Positions 27,152 to 36,697 are shown, counted from the first letter of the stretch. The stretch is 64,000 nucleotides of DNA from an uncultured Draconibacterium sp. (GCF_963675585.1 NZ_OY776414.1:2645001-2709000), one strand, 5' to 3'. The notes: a model not told the origin generated them from the sequence alone. Made by a program: numbers and translations.

Positions 27152-27898
27152 TTGACTAAAAAAATCATACTTCACATACCTCATTCTTCCACTAAAATCC
27201 CAATCATGGAGGGTTTTGTTGTGGACGAAGCTGCGCTAAAACAAGAAATAGGAAAACTAACCGACTGGTTTACGGATGATTTATTTTATTCGGCCAGTGA
27301 TGAAATGATAATTGCGGACTTCTCAAGAATTTTTTGTGATCCGGAGCGATTTACCGACGATTCGTTGGAAATAATGGCGCAATACGGAATGGGTGTTCTT
27401 TACGAAAAAAATGACGATGGTAAAAGAATAAGAACCGTCACCCCGGATTTACGCGAACGAATATTGAGAAATTACTACCGGAAACATCACGAGCGTTTTA
27501 ACCGGGCCGTAAACGAACAACTACAATTACACGGGAAAGTTATTATTATCGACTGTCATTCGTTTCCAAACCATCCGCTAAAACGAGACCTCGACCAAAA
27601 CAGCAACCGTCCGGATTTTAATATTGGCACCGATCCTTTTCACACACCTCAACAATTAACCGATGTTTCGGTGGATTTCTTTAATCGTTTGGGATATTCG
27701 CTGGGTGTTAACCGCCCCTATTCAGGCTCCATTGTTCCAATGGATTACTACCAAAACAACAAAAATGTGCAAACCATAATGTTAGAAGTAAACCGCAAAC
27801 TTTATTTAAAAGAAGGGAGCACTGAAAAGTCGGATAACTACTCTGAAATAAAACGAATTACCAATGAATTTATAAAAACCATAAAAACCTGCTGGTAA
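27152..27898 (+). CDS. N-formylglutamate amidohydrolase family protein
   Basis: A 248-residue enzyme of the family that removes formyl from N-formyl-L-glutamate at the end of histidine breakdown, though many members have other roles. It begins with the family motif KKIILHIPHSSTKIP and carries FSRIFCDPERF, VIIIDCHSFPNHPL (metal His) and VNRPYSGSIVP. No ATG precedes the motif; the likely start is TTG 27152, with another TTG at 27122. No histidine-utilisation genes are nearby, so the substrate is uncertain. Confidence 0.82.
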   Translation: MTKKIILHIPHSSTKIPIMEGFVVDEAALKQEIGKLTDWFTDDLFYSASDEMIIADFSRIFCDPERFTDDSLEIMAQYGMGVLYEKNDDGKRIRTVTPDLRERILRNYYRKHHERFNRAVNEQLQLHGKVIIIDCHSFPNHPLKRDLDQNSNRPDFNIGTDPFHTPQQLTDVSVDFFNRLGYSLGVNRPYSGSIVPMDYYQNNKNVQTIMLEVNRKLYLKEGSTEKSDNYSEIKRITNEFIKTIKTCW

Positions 27899-27944
27899 AT
27901 AATGTGTTTTAATGAAAAGGAGGCCCCGCAAAGCGCTAAATAAT

Positions 27945-28007
27945 GCATATGTAACCATAAGGAATGCATGTGAAACCATAAGGAATGCAAGGAAAACCAT
28001 TGCGAAA
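27945..28007. repeat. Three tandem 21-bp repeats
   Basis: Units start GCATATGTAACCATAAGGAA, GCATGTGAAACCATAAGGAA and GCAAGGAAAACCATTGCGAA at exact 21-bp spacing. They lie in the short gap before the methyltransferase gene, with drift between copies. Confidence 0.75.
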
Positions 28008-28040
28008 CTCAACTAAAACAACAATACAAGAATTTTATTG

Positions 28041-28706
28041 ATGAATACGTTGATAATGAAAAATAAAAACATGACAGAATTTTGGGAAGAAAGTTTTAAG
28101 GATAAAAAGGAAATGTGGGGTTTTGAACCTGCCGATTCGGCCATTGCTACTTTAGAACTTTTTAAAAATAAAGGATTAAAAAAAATATTAATACCCGGAT
28201 TTGGATACGGAAGAAATGCGAAAGTATTCATAGACCAGGGATTTAGTGTAAGCGGAATTGAGATTTCAGAAACTGCAATTAACCTCGCGAAAAAACATTA
28301 CGGCGATGAGTTAAAAATTCATCATGGTTCTGTTAACCAGATGCCATTCGACCGGGATTTGTATGACGGAATTTATTGTTATGCTTTGCTTCATTTGTTA
28401 AACAAGACGGAAAGAGCAAAACTGATCAGTGATTGCTACAATCAGCTTAATCCCAATGGATACATGGTTTTTATAAGCATTTCGAAAATAGATGCCCGCT
28501 ACGCAAAAGGAGAAGAAATAAGCAAAGACACTTTTAAAACCAGCCATGGAGTTAACTTGTTTTTTTATGATTCCAACTCGGTACAAAATGAATTTGGAGC
28601 TTATGGATTGATTGCAGCAGAAGAGATTAGTGAATCGGTTAAAAATCCCGGGAACAAACCTTCACAAAAATTTATTCAGATAATTTGCAAAAAAGAACAA
28701 AAATAA
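28041..28706 (+). CDS. Class I SAM-dependent methyltransferase
   Basis: A 221-residue cytoplasmic methyltransferase. The SAM-binding motif I is KILIPGFGYGRNAKVFIDQG, the acidic end of strand 2 is VSGIEISETAI, and motif IV is DGIYCYALLHLL. The N-terminus, TEFWEESFKDKKEMWGFEPAD, resembles small-molecule methyltransferases such as TehB or thiopurine methyltransferase, which detoxify tellurite or thiols. The true substrate is unknown. ATG 28041 is used; ATG 28056 or 28071 would also be in frame. Confidence 0.85.
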   Translation: MNTLIMKNKNMTEFWEESFKDKKEMWGFEPADSAIATLELFKNKGLKKILIPGFGYGRNAKVFIDQGFSVSGIEISETAINLAKKHYGDELKIHHGSVNQMPFDRDLYDGIYCYALLHLLNKTERAKLISDCYNQLNPNGYMVFISISKIDARYAKGEEISKDTFKTSHGVNLFFYDSNSVQNEFGAYGLIAAEEISESVKNPGNKPSQKFIQIICKKEQK

Positions 28707-28746
28707 AATACCAGAGGATTAACCACTTTAAACCCGATTGAATGTT

Positions 28747-29487
28747 ATGAAAAAAACCCTGTATTTTTTACTGATTGTTGTGGCATTTGTATCGTGTTCC
28801 AAAGCAAATATTTCTGTCTCGCCACAACCGTTTCCTTCAACCAGTTTGATAAATCACTATGAATATTTCGAAAAAGGAAACAAGTTTAACGAACTGGGAA
28901 CTGCCTTTTTGCTAAGTTATAAGAACGACACTTTTGCAATTACGGCCAAACACATTCTTGCCGTACTTAAACCCGATAGTTTAAAAAATCTTACGCTCGA
29001 CAATTTTATAAAAGGCTGGACAATGAGTCCTTTAAACAAAGAAAATGAAAGAGTTGTTTTGGGCAAATTGCTGAATGAGGATAAAAATGAAAGCTTAAAA
29101 TCGAAAACACTCCTTACAAAAGACTGGCTGGTTTTTTCGATCAAAGAAAATACTTCAAAAGTGGTTCCACTCGAATTTCGGGAAAAACCCTTGCCAAAAG
29201 GGGAAAAATTGTATGCCATAGGTTGGACCCGCCACATGAAAGATGGAGACCAACGTGTGTATGAATTTGAATACTATAAAACCAGGGGAACACATCATTT
29301 AATGAAAAAACGTATGATCCCCGAAAAAATGGGCGGACTGAGCGGAGCCCCGGTGGTTGACAAAGACGGCAAGTTGGTTGGAATTGTATCAAATAGTAAA
29401 TTCAGCGTACTTGCCATGCAAGAAATGTTTGCTCCGGTTGGCACGGCCGATTTAAAAGCATTTTTAGACAATTATTTAAGCGAGTAA
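28747..29487 (+). CDS. Trypsin-like serine protease lipoprotein
   Basis: A 246-residue lipoprotein: MKKTLYFLLIVVAFVSC gives a signal with lipobox Cys. The chymotrypsin-fold triad can be read as His69 (AITAKHIL), Asp126 (LTKDWLVF) and Ser199 (GGLSGAPVVDKDGKLVGIVS). It would act outside the inner membrane. The N-terminal protein region GTAFLLSYKNDTFAI fits the first strands of the fold. ATG 28747 is chosen for the signal sequence. Whether it degrades proteins or has a regulatory role like DegS-type sensors is unknown; no PDZ domain is seen. Confidence 0.8.
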   Translation: MKKTLYFLLIVVAFVSCSKANISVSPQPFPSTSLINHYEYFEKGNKFNELGTAFLLSYKNDTFAITAKHILAVLKPDSLKNLTLDNFIKGWTMSPLNKENERVVLGKLLNEDKNESLKSKTLLTKDWLVFSIKENTSKVVPLEFREKPLPKGEKLYAIGWTRHMKDGDQRVYEFEYYKTRGTHHLMKKRMIPEKMGGLSGAPVVDKDGKLVGIVSNSKFSVLAMQEMFAPVGTADLKAFLDNYLSE

Positions 29488-29552
29488 TACATGCGAAATT
29501 CTAGCACTGAATATACCCATAACAGATGTGAACAGATTTGAAATTAATACAA

Positions 29553-29804
29553 ATGAAACAAAAGCATTTAACCAAATTAACAGACGAAGAGTTGTTACAG
29601 GAAGCAAAAAAAATGAAAACAACCTACCTGTACGATGCAGGTATATTTGGGGTTTTACTTGGAATTGCGATTTATTCCACGGTTAAAAATGACTTTGGGC
29701 TTTTAACCTTTCTTCCCTTAATTTATATTCCGCTTGCCGCTAAAAACAAGGCAAAATTTAAGGAGCTGGAAAAAATCCTAAAGGAGAAAAACCTCTCTTT
29801 GTGA
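29553..29804 (+). CDS. Small two-helix membrane protein
   Basis: An 83-residue protein beginning with the helical, charged HLTKLTDEELLQEAKKMKTT, then two hydrophobic stretches (AGIFGVLLGIAIYSTV and FGLLTFLPLIYIPLAA) and a lysine-rich tail. This suggests an inner-membrane hairpin with both ends in the cytoplasm. I do not recognise a family with a known role. ATG 29553 follows the protease gene by 65 bp. Confidence 0.6.
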   Translation: MKQKHLTKLTDEELLQEAKKMKTTYLYDAGIFGVLLGIAIYSTVKNDFGLLTFLPLIYIPLAAKNKAKFKELEKILKEKNLSL

Positions 29805-29942
29805 AGACAAAATTCAGAAAAGACTGTTCGCAATTTATTTGAAAATGAGGAAATTACTTGATATTGAAAACTGGCAAATAAAAATCGCTACGAACTTATG
29901 GAGCAAATCAATTGTTTTCTTAGAAACTAAAACGTAGAGAAA

Positions 29943-30353
29943 ATGAGTGAAAAAATTACAGTTATTGCGAATGTGAATGCCGGATTAAAAAAAGTTTGGA
30001 ACTGTTACACCAGCCCTGAACACATTACACAGTGGAATTTTGCAGATCCGTCGTGGCATTGTCCGAATGCCGAAAATGACATGCAAATTGGCGGAACATA
30101 CAAAGCAAGAATGGAAGCCAGAGATGGCAGTTTTGGCTTTGATTTTGAAGCTGTATATACTGATATAATCAACGAAAAAGAATTTACCTATGAGTTTGGA
30201 GGACGATTTGCAACTGTAAAGTTCAAGCAATTGCCGGCACAAACCGAAGTGATTGTCAGATTCGATCCTGAAACTGAGAATCCTGTTGAAATGCAAAAAA
30301 ATGGTTGGCAGTCCATTCTGAACAACTTTAAAAAGTACGTTGAGTCAAACTAA
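29943..30353 (+). CDS. SRPBCC (AHSA1-like) domain protein
   Basis: A 136-residue single-domain START/Bet v1 fold protein. It begins KITVIANVNAGLKKVWNCYT, followed by SPEHITQWNFADPSWHCPNA, GGTYKARMEARDG and the C-terminal helix GWQSILNNFKKYVES, typical of the AHSA1/YndB group. Such proteins bind lipids or other hydrophobic ligands in a cavity. The ligand is unknown. Confidence 0.88.
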   Translation: MSEKITVIANVNAGLKKVWNCYTSPEHITQWNFADPSWHCPNAENDMQIGGTYKARMEARDGSFGFDFEAVYTDIINEKEFTYEFGGRFATVKFKQLPAQTEVIVRFDPETENPVEMQKNGWQSILNNFKKYVESN

Positions 30354-30477
30354 GCACAATACCAAATTCCCTTAAATAAAATTAGCTACAACCTGATAAA
30401 ACAACAATAAAATTGAGACAAGCCGGGCACTGAAATGGGAATCGTTTTGGCAGATTTTCAAACATAAAAACCGCAGT

Positions 30478-32538
30478 TTACATCAGTCCTTTCTCTTCCA
30501 GCGATTTTTTCAACCTGGCCTGATTCTCCCAAAACCGGCGTTCAATTTTTTGCATAACTTTCTCAAACTCCGGATGGCTTTTTAAAGGCTCAACCAGTGG
30601 ATCGATTTTCATAAATACCAAAATCCAGTACTGGTAATTATTTTGTGCTGCAAATAGTTGAAGCTGTTCAATCGCCTTTTCTTCCTTACCTTCATTTGCA
30701 TATTTCATAGCCAGACTAGCACTTTTGTAGATGGATTCATCTTTTTCACAATAGTGAGTATAAGAAGCATAAAAATCAGAAGCCTGCCGATCCAGTCCCA
30801 TTTTTTCGTACACCTTCCCAATTCGGATATCTTCTTGCAGATAAATATCCAGGCGATTTTTTTCCCGGGTTCGGGCAAATAGCTCATAGTAATAAAAGGC
30901 CTTTTCATACTCCTCATCGTAATAATGAAATTTTGCCACTTCCTGCAAAATATCCAGTCGGGTTGTATCCTTGTTCCAAAGCTCCAGTAGCTGATTTTTG
31001 GTTTGCTCTACATTGAGATCTTTTGAGAACAAAATCAGCTCTTTTAAATAGGGTGCATAATAATTATCGGGAGCAAATGCCAATGATTTATTGATGTAGG
31101 TAAGTGCCAGATCTACAAAACCGTTTTGAATTAGCGCACTGCCCAGGTTTAAACAAATATAGCTCTGCGTGACAGAATCATTGGCGGCAATATTTAGCTG
31201 AACTCCCTTTAGGGCATATTCTAGGTATTTATTGGAATTGGGACTCAAACGAAAATAGAAATCCGCAAGCATTTGTACGGCCAGAACCGAGTTCGGATTA
31301 TATTCCAGTGCCTTATTAAGATAGGGCAAAGCGAGCTTGTACTCCTCTGTTTGTATGTAATAAAAAGCTTTGGCAATTAAACTGGCGGCCGATTTTGGAT
31401 CATAAAGCAAGGCCTTATCTGCATTGCTGTTAATCTTTTCGGTGTATTGTTTCTCCATTTGAAACATTTCGAGCAGATAGTACGATATTGCGATGTTAGC
31501 ATAAGCCAAAGCGAATTCAGGATCCTGTTCAACCGCTTTTTCGAATAAGCCAATCGCTTTTGTTAGTCCTTCGTTTGTTCTGGATAAAAATGGGTCAAGT
31601 GCTTGTAAATAGTAGTCGTATGCCACTAGATTTTCAGTGGGTTTTTTCTCAATTTGTTCAAGTTCAGCGGGGGTAACAATGGCTTCAACCGAGCTAACAA
31701 TTTTTAGTGCCACCTCATTCTGCAATTCAAAAATATCGACCACTTTGCGGTTGTATTGTTCTGCCCAAATCTGCCTGTTGCCGGAAGCTTCAATCAGCTG
31801 AATAGTAAGTAATACCTGATCCCCTATTTTCTGCCCACTTCCTGTTACAAAGTAGTTAACGTTAAGTTCTTCAGCCAACTCCGGAATTGTTTTATCCGTT
31901 TTTTCGTATCCTTCTACCGAGATTCTGCTAATCACACGAAGATCTTTTATTTTCTGTAATTTGCTTAAGGTCGATTCCATTAGGCCATTGACAAAATAGA
32001 GGTTTGAAGAATCGCTGCTTTCATTTTTGAAAGGCAAGACTGCGATCGATTTTTCCATTTCAAGCTCAGCGGAAACTTCGCCTTTTTTACTGGGAAACAC
32101 AAGCAACAAAACCACCACCAGAAAAAGCACTCCGCCTATGATGTGCCACTTGTATTTATTCAAAAAAGGAATTTCGTCATCTGTATTTTCAAACGGGATT
32201 GTTCCTTTTTTTACTTCACCGGGAGAATAACCATACTGCTCGCGAAAACATTTTATAAAGTAAGACGTGTTGCCGAAACCCACCTGGTACGAGATCTCCG
32301 AAACACTTAATGCCCCCTCCTGAAGCAGCTGCATACTTTTAGCAAGCCGCACCTGACGAATAAACTGACTCGCAGAAAGCTGGGTCTGCATTTTTATTTT
32401 TCGGAGCAAACTCGAGCGACTCATGTTCATCAATTCTGCCAATTCGGAAACCCCAAATTGTTCGTTCGAGATATTCTCCAGAATAATCGCTTCTGCCTTA
32501 GTTATAAAATCCGAGTTGTTTATTGCTGTGTTCGACAT
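30478..32538 (-). CDS. Membrane AraC-type regulator with TolB-like and TPR domains
   Basis: A 686-residue one-component regulator. Residues ~1-110 form an AraC-type DNA-binding domain with two helix-turn-helix units (VSELAELMNMSRSSLLRKI and VSEISYQVGFGNTSYFIKCF). A single membrane helix (WHIIGGVLFLVVVLLLVFP, about residues 132-150) follows. The rest should lie outside: a TolB-N/FlgO-like domain starting SIAVLPFKNESSDSSNLYF, then TPR-type helices (FALAYANIAISYYLLEMF, LPYLNKALEYNPNSVLAV). It may sense an envelope signal and regulate the divergent ankyrin lipoprotein and serine hydrolase genes. Confidence 0.88.
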   Translation of the reverse strand: MSNTAINNSDFITKAEAIILENISNEQFGVSELAELMNMSRSSLLRKIKMQTQLSASQFIRQVRLAKSMQLLQEGALSVSEISYQVGFGNTSYFIKCFREQYGYSPGEVKKGTIPFENTDDEIPFLNKYKWHIIGGVLFLVVVLLLVFPSKKGEVSAELEMEKSIAVLPFKNESSDSSNLYFVNGLMESTLSKLQKIKDLRVISRISVEGYEKTDKTIPELAEELNVNYFVTGSGQKIGDQVLLTIQLIEASGNRQIWAEQYNRKVVDIFELQNEVALKIVSSVEAIVTPAELEQIEKKPTENLVAYDYYLQALDPFLSRTNEGLTKAIGLFEKAVEQDPEFALAYANIAISYYLLEMFQMEKQYTEKINSNADKALLYDPKSAASLIAKAFYYIQTEEYKLALPYLNKALEYNPNSVLAVQMLADFYFRLSPNSNKYLEYALKGVQLNIAANDSVTQSYICLNLGSALIQNGFVDLALTYINKSLAFAPDNYYAPYLKELILFSKDLNVEQTKNQLLELWNKDTTRLDILQEVAKFHYYDEEYEKAFYYYELFARTREKNRLDIYLQEDIRIGKVYEKMGLDRQASDFYASYTHYCEKDESIYKSASLAMKYANEGKEEKAIEQLQLFAAQNNYQYWILVFMKIDPLVEPLKSHPEFEKVMQKIERRFWENQARLKKSLEEKGLM

Positions 32539-32863
32539 GCTTCCTTTTATTAAAAACGAAAGTAGAAAAATTTATGAAAATGTTTACATCAATGCAAATC
32601 CGGAAAGCCGAAAACGGGACCACTTGCTTCATAAATTGCATTTTTGAAGCATAAGTTTTATCCCTACTTCAAACTTAACACTTTTAGCTGCATAGCTCTT
32701 AAACCTTGCTTTTATAAATGATTCACCTTTGTAAAACAATTTTTTAAAGTCGAAATAATTAAAACTTAAAATGATGAAACGAGCATCTAAAATTTTTCAA
32801 TTAAATCAGAACCATCAAAAACGAGTTACATCGAATACGGTTAAAAATTTAAATTCTAATGAG
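32539..32863. other. Divergent intergenic region
   Basis: About 325 bp between the AraC-type gene and the ankyrin gene. It should hold both promoters. CACCTTTG near 32726 is one base off a TAnnTTTG element. A short in-frame extension of the ankyrin gene to 32771 exists, but it lacks signal-peptide character. No other feature was seen. Confidence 0.35.
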
Positions 32864-33463
32864 ATGAAAACATTAAAAACGAATTCCATTAAAATGTTGT
32901 TAAACTTTTCGTTTGTTGTCCTTTTACTCACAAATGCATGTGCCCAACCGGGCAACAGTAACAATGCAAAACAGGTAAATAATGCCACGGCAAAATCAAA
33001 AGTGGAAGCACCGGCCATCGACATTCAATCGGCCATATTGGCCAACAACCTCGAAATAGTAAAACAACATATTGAAGCAGGATCTGACCTGAATGAAAAA
33101 GAAACAATGAGTGGATCGACGCCATTAATTACTGCGGCAACTTTTGGACATATTGATATTGCCAAAGCATTAATTGACGCAAATGCAGATTTAGACATGA
33201 AAAACAACGAAGGATCGACTGCCTTGCATGCCGCTGCATTTTTTTGCCGTATTGAAATTGTTCAAATGCTGCTTGATGCCGGTGCGGATAAAAACTTACG
33301 CAACAACCACAATGCCACTCCACGGCAATCGGTTACCGGGCCGTTTGCTGATATGAAACCCATTTACGGAATAATTCAGCAACAACTTGAGCCGCTTGGG
33401 TTAAAACTGGATATGCAGGAACTGGAAATAACGCGCCCTGTAATTGCAATGATGCTGCAGTAA
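32864..33463 (+). CDS. Ankyrin-repeat lipoprotein
   Basis: A 199-residue protein. From ATG 32864 it has a signal sequence (MLLNFSFVVLLLTNAC) ending in a lipobox, which decided the start over ATG 32774. After a low-complexity Asn/Ala linker come about three ankyrin repeats: SAILANNLEIVKQHIEAGSD, STPLITAATFGHIDIAKALI and STALHAAAFFCRIEIVQMLL. Ankyrin repeats mediate protein binding, here probably in the periplasm. It faces the AraC-TolB-TPR regulator across a shared promoter region and may belong to its regulon. Confidence 0.8.
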   Translation: MKTLKTNSIKMLLNFSFVVLLLTNACAQPGNSNNAKQVNNATAKSKVEAPAIDIQSAILANNLEIVKQHIEAGSDLNEKETMSGSTPLITAATFGHIDIAKALIDANADLDMKNNEGSTALHAAAFFCRIEIVQMLLDAGADKNLRNNHNATPRQSVTGPFADMKPIYGIIQQQLEPLGLKLDMQELEITRPVIAMMLQ

Positions 33464-33659
33464 TCCATTCCATCCGCAAAATTCAGGTTAACGAAAAGAC
33501 CTTCTATGCTTCTTGCGGATTGATCTTCCCCCTGCACATTTTTCAACTTTATATCGGCGTAAAAACAACGATGAATAAATAAATCAATACAAGAACAAGC
33601 CCTTTCGCGCGAAAACAAAAAATGAATTACTTGTGTTTAAATATTTTGATGTAAACGAA

Positions 33660-34364
33660 ATGAGCATGCAAAACAAAGAGAGAAAACAAGGAATTACAGC
33701 TGGTATTTCGTTGGTAATTATGGCCATTGCTGCCGGATTTTCATATGGATATGCACACACTACTCTGGTGGCTGACTCTGCTGAAAATACGATGCAAAAC
33801 CTGCTGGCTCAAAAATCACTGTTCTTTGCCGAATTGAGCGGCTGGAGTATCATTTTTATTACCGACCTGATTGTTGCGATTGCATTGTATTTTTACTTTC
33901 GCAGTACATCAAAGCAAATAGCAGGTATTACTTCACTCATCAGAATTGGTTACACGCTGGTGTTGGGAGTTGCCATTCTGCAGCTTTTTAAAATCATTCC
34001 TGCATTGGCATCAAACAGTTCCTTACAGACCTCAGCTGTTGCGTCTGAAATCAATTCTCATTTTCAACTCTTTGAGAAACTATGGTCAACTGGCCTTATT
34101 CTATTTGGTTTTCACCTGATCGGGCTGGGATATTTATCGCTTAAATCGAAGTTGACACATCGTCTGCTGGGTTATTTACTGATATTTGGCGGGATGAGTT
34201 ATTCATTTATACATGGCATCCGTCAATTGAATTTATTGGATACCAACTTGATAAACTTACTGGAGAATGTTCTTGCCATACCGATGGCACTTGCCGAAAT
34301 CCTCCTTGCTTTCTGGTTAATCTACAGTGGGTTCCGAAAATCATCCCCGAAATTAAAATCATAA
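33660..34364 (+). CDS. DUF4386 family membrane protein
   Basis: A 234-residue inner-membrane protein with about six hydrophobic segments, starting GITAGISLVIMAIAAGFSYG and including GWSIIFITDLIVAIALYFYF, GLILFGFHLIGLGYLSL, LLGYLLIFGGMSYSFIHG and PMALAEILLAFWLIYSGF. This spacing and the sequence FHLIGLGYL fit DUF4386, of unknown function. It lies 3 bp before the first serine hydrolase gene, so it is probably co-transcribed with it. Confidence 0.8.
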   Translation: MSMQNKERKQGITAGISLVIMAIAAGFSYGYAHTTLVADSAENTMQNLLAQKSLFFAELSGWSIIFITDLIVAIALYFYFRSTSKQIAGITSLIRIGYTLVLGVAILQLFKIIPALASNSSLQTSAVASEINSHFQLFEKLWSTGLILFGFHLIGLGYLSLKSKLTHRLLGYLLIFGGMSYSFIHGIRQLNLLDTNLINLLENVLAIPMALAEILLAFWLIYSGFRKSSPKLKS

Positions 34365-34367
34365 AAA

Positions 34368-35606
34368 ATGAAAAAAGTACTTATTTCAATCCTTATAACG
34401 CCAATACTACTTGTGGCGCTTTTTCTGGCTGTTTTATCCATAAAATATTCGCCGGTGTATGTTTACCGATTGATTACACAAAATGTAGCAGATGTGTATG
34501 ATTACCGGCTTTACGAAAACAGAATTATAAAAGGGGCAGATAATTCGTTTGCTTTTATTCAAAGTCCGGACACAAAATATGTGGAGGATTTGTTTCAGGA
34601 ACGGGTTGCAAATTCGGGTTTTCAAACATTTGACGAGTGGGCTGAAAAATCGCAAACCACAGCCCTGATTTTTATTCGTAAGGATACAATTTTATACGAA
34701 AAATACTTTAACGGATTCTCAAGAGATTCTTATTTCCATTCGCAATCCATGGCAAAATCGTTTATTTCGTTTTTAATTGGCGCTGCCATCGACGACGGGT
34801 TAATTGCAGGTGTTGACGATCCGATGACAAAGTACATCCCTGAACTTCTGAAAAGAGATACAAGGTTTGGAAAAATTACCATTAAACATTTACTGGAAAT
34901 GCGCTCGGGACTGGACTACAATACCAGTTATCTTCCGGGAACATACATTCACGCCCCCTGGCACGACGAGGCCGTTGGATACTACCACCCCAATGTTCGG
35001 AAACTGCTGTTTAAAAAGGTAAATATTGCCACTGAGCCGGGTGGTACTTTTCAATATAACAATTACAACACCAGCTATTTGGGATTAATAATTGAAAGAG
35101 CTACGCAGAAAACAGTTTCCGCTTATCTTGAAGAAAAACTATGGTCAGAAATTATGGAGTACGATGCATTATTTTCAATCGACAGTAAAAAATCGGGGTT
35201 TGAATACATGCCCAGTCGTTTGATTGCACGGGCAATTGATTATGCCCGCTTTGGACGACTTTTTCTTAAAGATGGCAATTGGAACGGAGAGCAAATCATT
35301 TCTAGAGATTGGGTAGTGCAATCAACCCGTGAGAACAAAACCATACCCCGCAATATCTATCCCGACTGGTTTGGTGAGGGATGTAAAAGAGTTTATTATG
35401 GCTATCAGTGGTGGGGACATGCCAACTGTGATTCTACTTTCCAATTTGCAGCTTCGGGAAATTTAGGACAGAACATTTATGTTATTCCGGATAAGGAAAT
35501 AATTATTGTTCATTGCGGAAACTCTTTGGAACACTACGGAGATTTTGACTTGTGGAATGTGGCTGAGCTGTTAAACCAGCAGGAGGAAGAAGATTACTTG
35601 AATTAA
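34368..35606 (+). CDS. Serine hydrolase, beta-lactamase/CubicO family (1)
   Basis: A 412-residue protein with an N-terminal membrane anchor (VLISILITPILLVALFLAVL) and a class C beta-lactamase fold facing outward. The nucleophile motif is S127-MAK130 in HSQSMAKSFISFLIG, and the second is YNNYN (Y-x-N type). These enzymes act as D-alanyl or other peptidases, esterases or lactamases, so the substrate cannot be assigned. It follows the DUF4386 gene by 3 bp and precedes another serine hydrolase by 12 bp. Confidence 0.88.
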   Translation: MKKVLISILITPILLVALFLAVLSIKYSPVYVYRLITQNVADVYDYRLYENRIIKGADNSFAFIQSPDTKYVEDLFQERVANSGFQTFDEWAEKSQTTALIFIRKDTILYEKYFNGFSRDSYFHSQSMAKSFISFLIGAAIDDGLIAGVDDPMTKYIPELLKRDTRFGKITIKHLLEMRSGLDYNTSYLPGTYIHAPWHDEAVGYYHPNVRKLLFKKVNIATEPGGTFQYNNYNTSYLGLIIERATQKTVSAYLEEKLWSEIMEYDALFSIDSKKSGFEYMPSRLIARAIDYARFGRLFLKDGNWNGEQIISRDWVVQSTRENKTIPRNIYPDWFGEGCKRVYYGYQWWGHANCDSTFQFAASGNLGQNIYVIPDKEIIIVHCGNSLEHYGDFDLWNVAELLNQQEEEDYLN

Positions 35607-35618
35607 TGAAAGCGAAAC

Positions 35619-36683
35619 ATGAAAAATAAAAAACGAATATTCAGAATAATAGTGCTGATGGCAACAATAGTCTCCTTGTTTTTTGTCCCCTGGATTATTT
35701 TGAAAGCGATATTAACGCCTCTTCCCGACACGGTGCAGGCACAAGTGCACAAAGCCATAAACTACAAATTAGACGGTATAATTGTATATGTCGATCAGGC
35801 GGGCAAGCCACCGGCATTTTATGCAGCCGGCTATAACAACAGAGAAAATAAAGTTCCGGCCGATCCGCATACCTTATTTAAGATTGCAAGTATCAGCAAA
35901 TTGTATATTGCCACTGCTGTTGCTAAATTGGTTAACAAGCAAACTTTGGATTTGGATAAAACACTTGCCGCTTACCTTCCGGAGTTTGCCGAAAGAATAG
36001 AAAATGCAGATAAAATTACCCTGAGAATGTTGGTACAACACCGCAGTGGTATTCCAAATTACACCGACCATCCGGATTACCCGTGGGACCATCCCTTCAA
36101 AAATAACAGCGATACCTACCAATTGGTACTGGATATGCCTGCCGACTTTGAACCGGATGAAAAGTACAGTTATTCAAATTCAAATTATTTGCTTCTTGGC
36201 GAAATTATGGATAAAACACTGGGATATAGTCATCACGATTACATCCGAAACGAAATTTTGAAACCACTAGAATTGACCCATACTTACAGTTTGTTGAGCG
36301 AAGTAAGTTTAGTAGATGTAATGAGTGGATATTTTGTTGGATACGAACCCGACATAAAAGGCAACGACTTTATTCAGCCCGGCGGTTCAATGGTGGCCAC
36401 AGCACAGGATGTAGGTGTTTTCCTTCGGGCGCTAAACGATGGCTCGCTGTTAAATGATGATGAACAAGCCATCTACTCCGCAATTTATGAATACGGACAT
36501 ACCGGATTGTTGCCCGGATATTCCAGCATTGCACGCTACCACAAAGACATTGATGCCGTAGTTGTTCAGTTTGTAAATACAAGCGGTGGCAAAACATGGT
36601 CAATAACAGAAGTTATTTATAAGAAAATTTTAAAAATTCTGCGGAAGAAATTAAAGTCGGAAAAAGAGGGCGGTGGCAATTAA
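35619..36683 (+). CDS. Serine hydrolase, beta-lactamase/CubicO family (2)
   Basis: A 354-residue relative of the preceding protein with an N-terminal anchor (IFRIIVLMATIVSLFFVPWI). Its motifs are S91-ISK94 (FKIASISKLYIATAV), YSNSNYLLLGEIM and HTGLLPGYSS, a full S-x-x-K, Y-x-N, H-x-G set. The fold belongs to class C beta-lactamase-like enzymes of the cell envelope. The pair differs strongly in sequence, so this is not a recent duplication. It ends the operon at a 17-bp stem terminator. Confidence 0.9.
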   Translation: MKNKKRIFRIIVLMATIVSLFFVPWIILKAILTPLPDTVQAQVHKAINYKLDGIIVYVDQAGKPPAFYAAGYNNRENKVPADPHTLFKIASISKLYIATAVAKLVNKQTLDLDKTLAAYLPEFAERIENADKITLRMLVQHRSGIPNYTDHPDYPWDHPFKNNSDTYQLVLDMPADFEPDEKYSYSNSNYLLLGEIMDKTLGYSHHDYIRNEILKPLELTHTYSLLSEVSLVDVMSGYFVGYEPDIKGNDFIQPGGSMVATAQDVGVFLRALNDGSLLNDDEQAIYSAIYEYGHTGLLPGYSSIARYHKDIDAVVVQFVNTSGGKTWSITEVIYKKILKILRKKLKSEKEGGGN

Positions 36684-36697
36684 TTCATAAGCAATAA

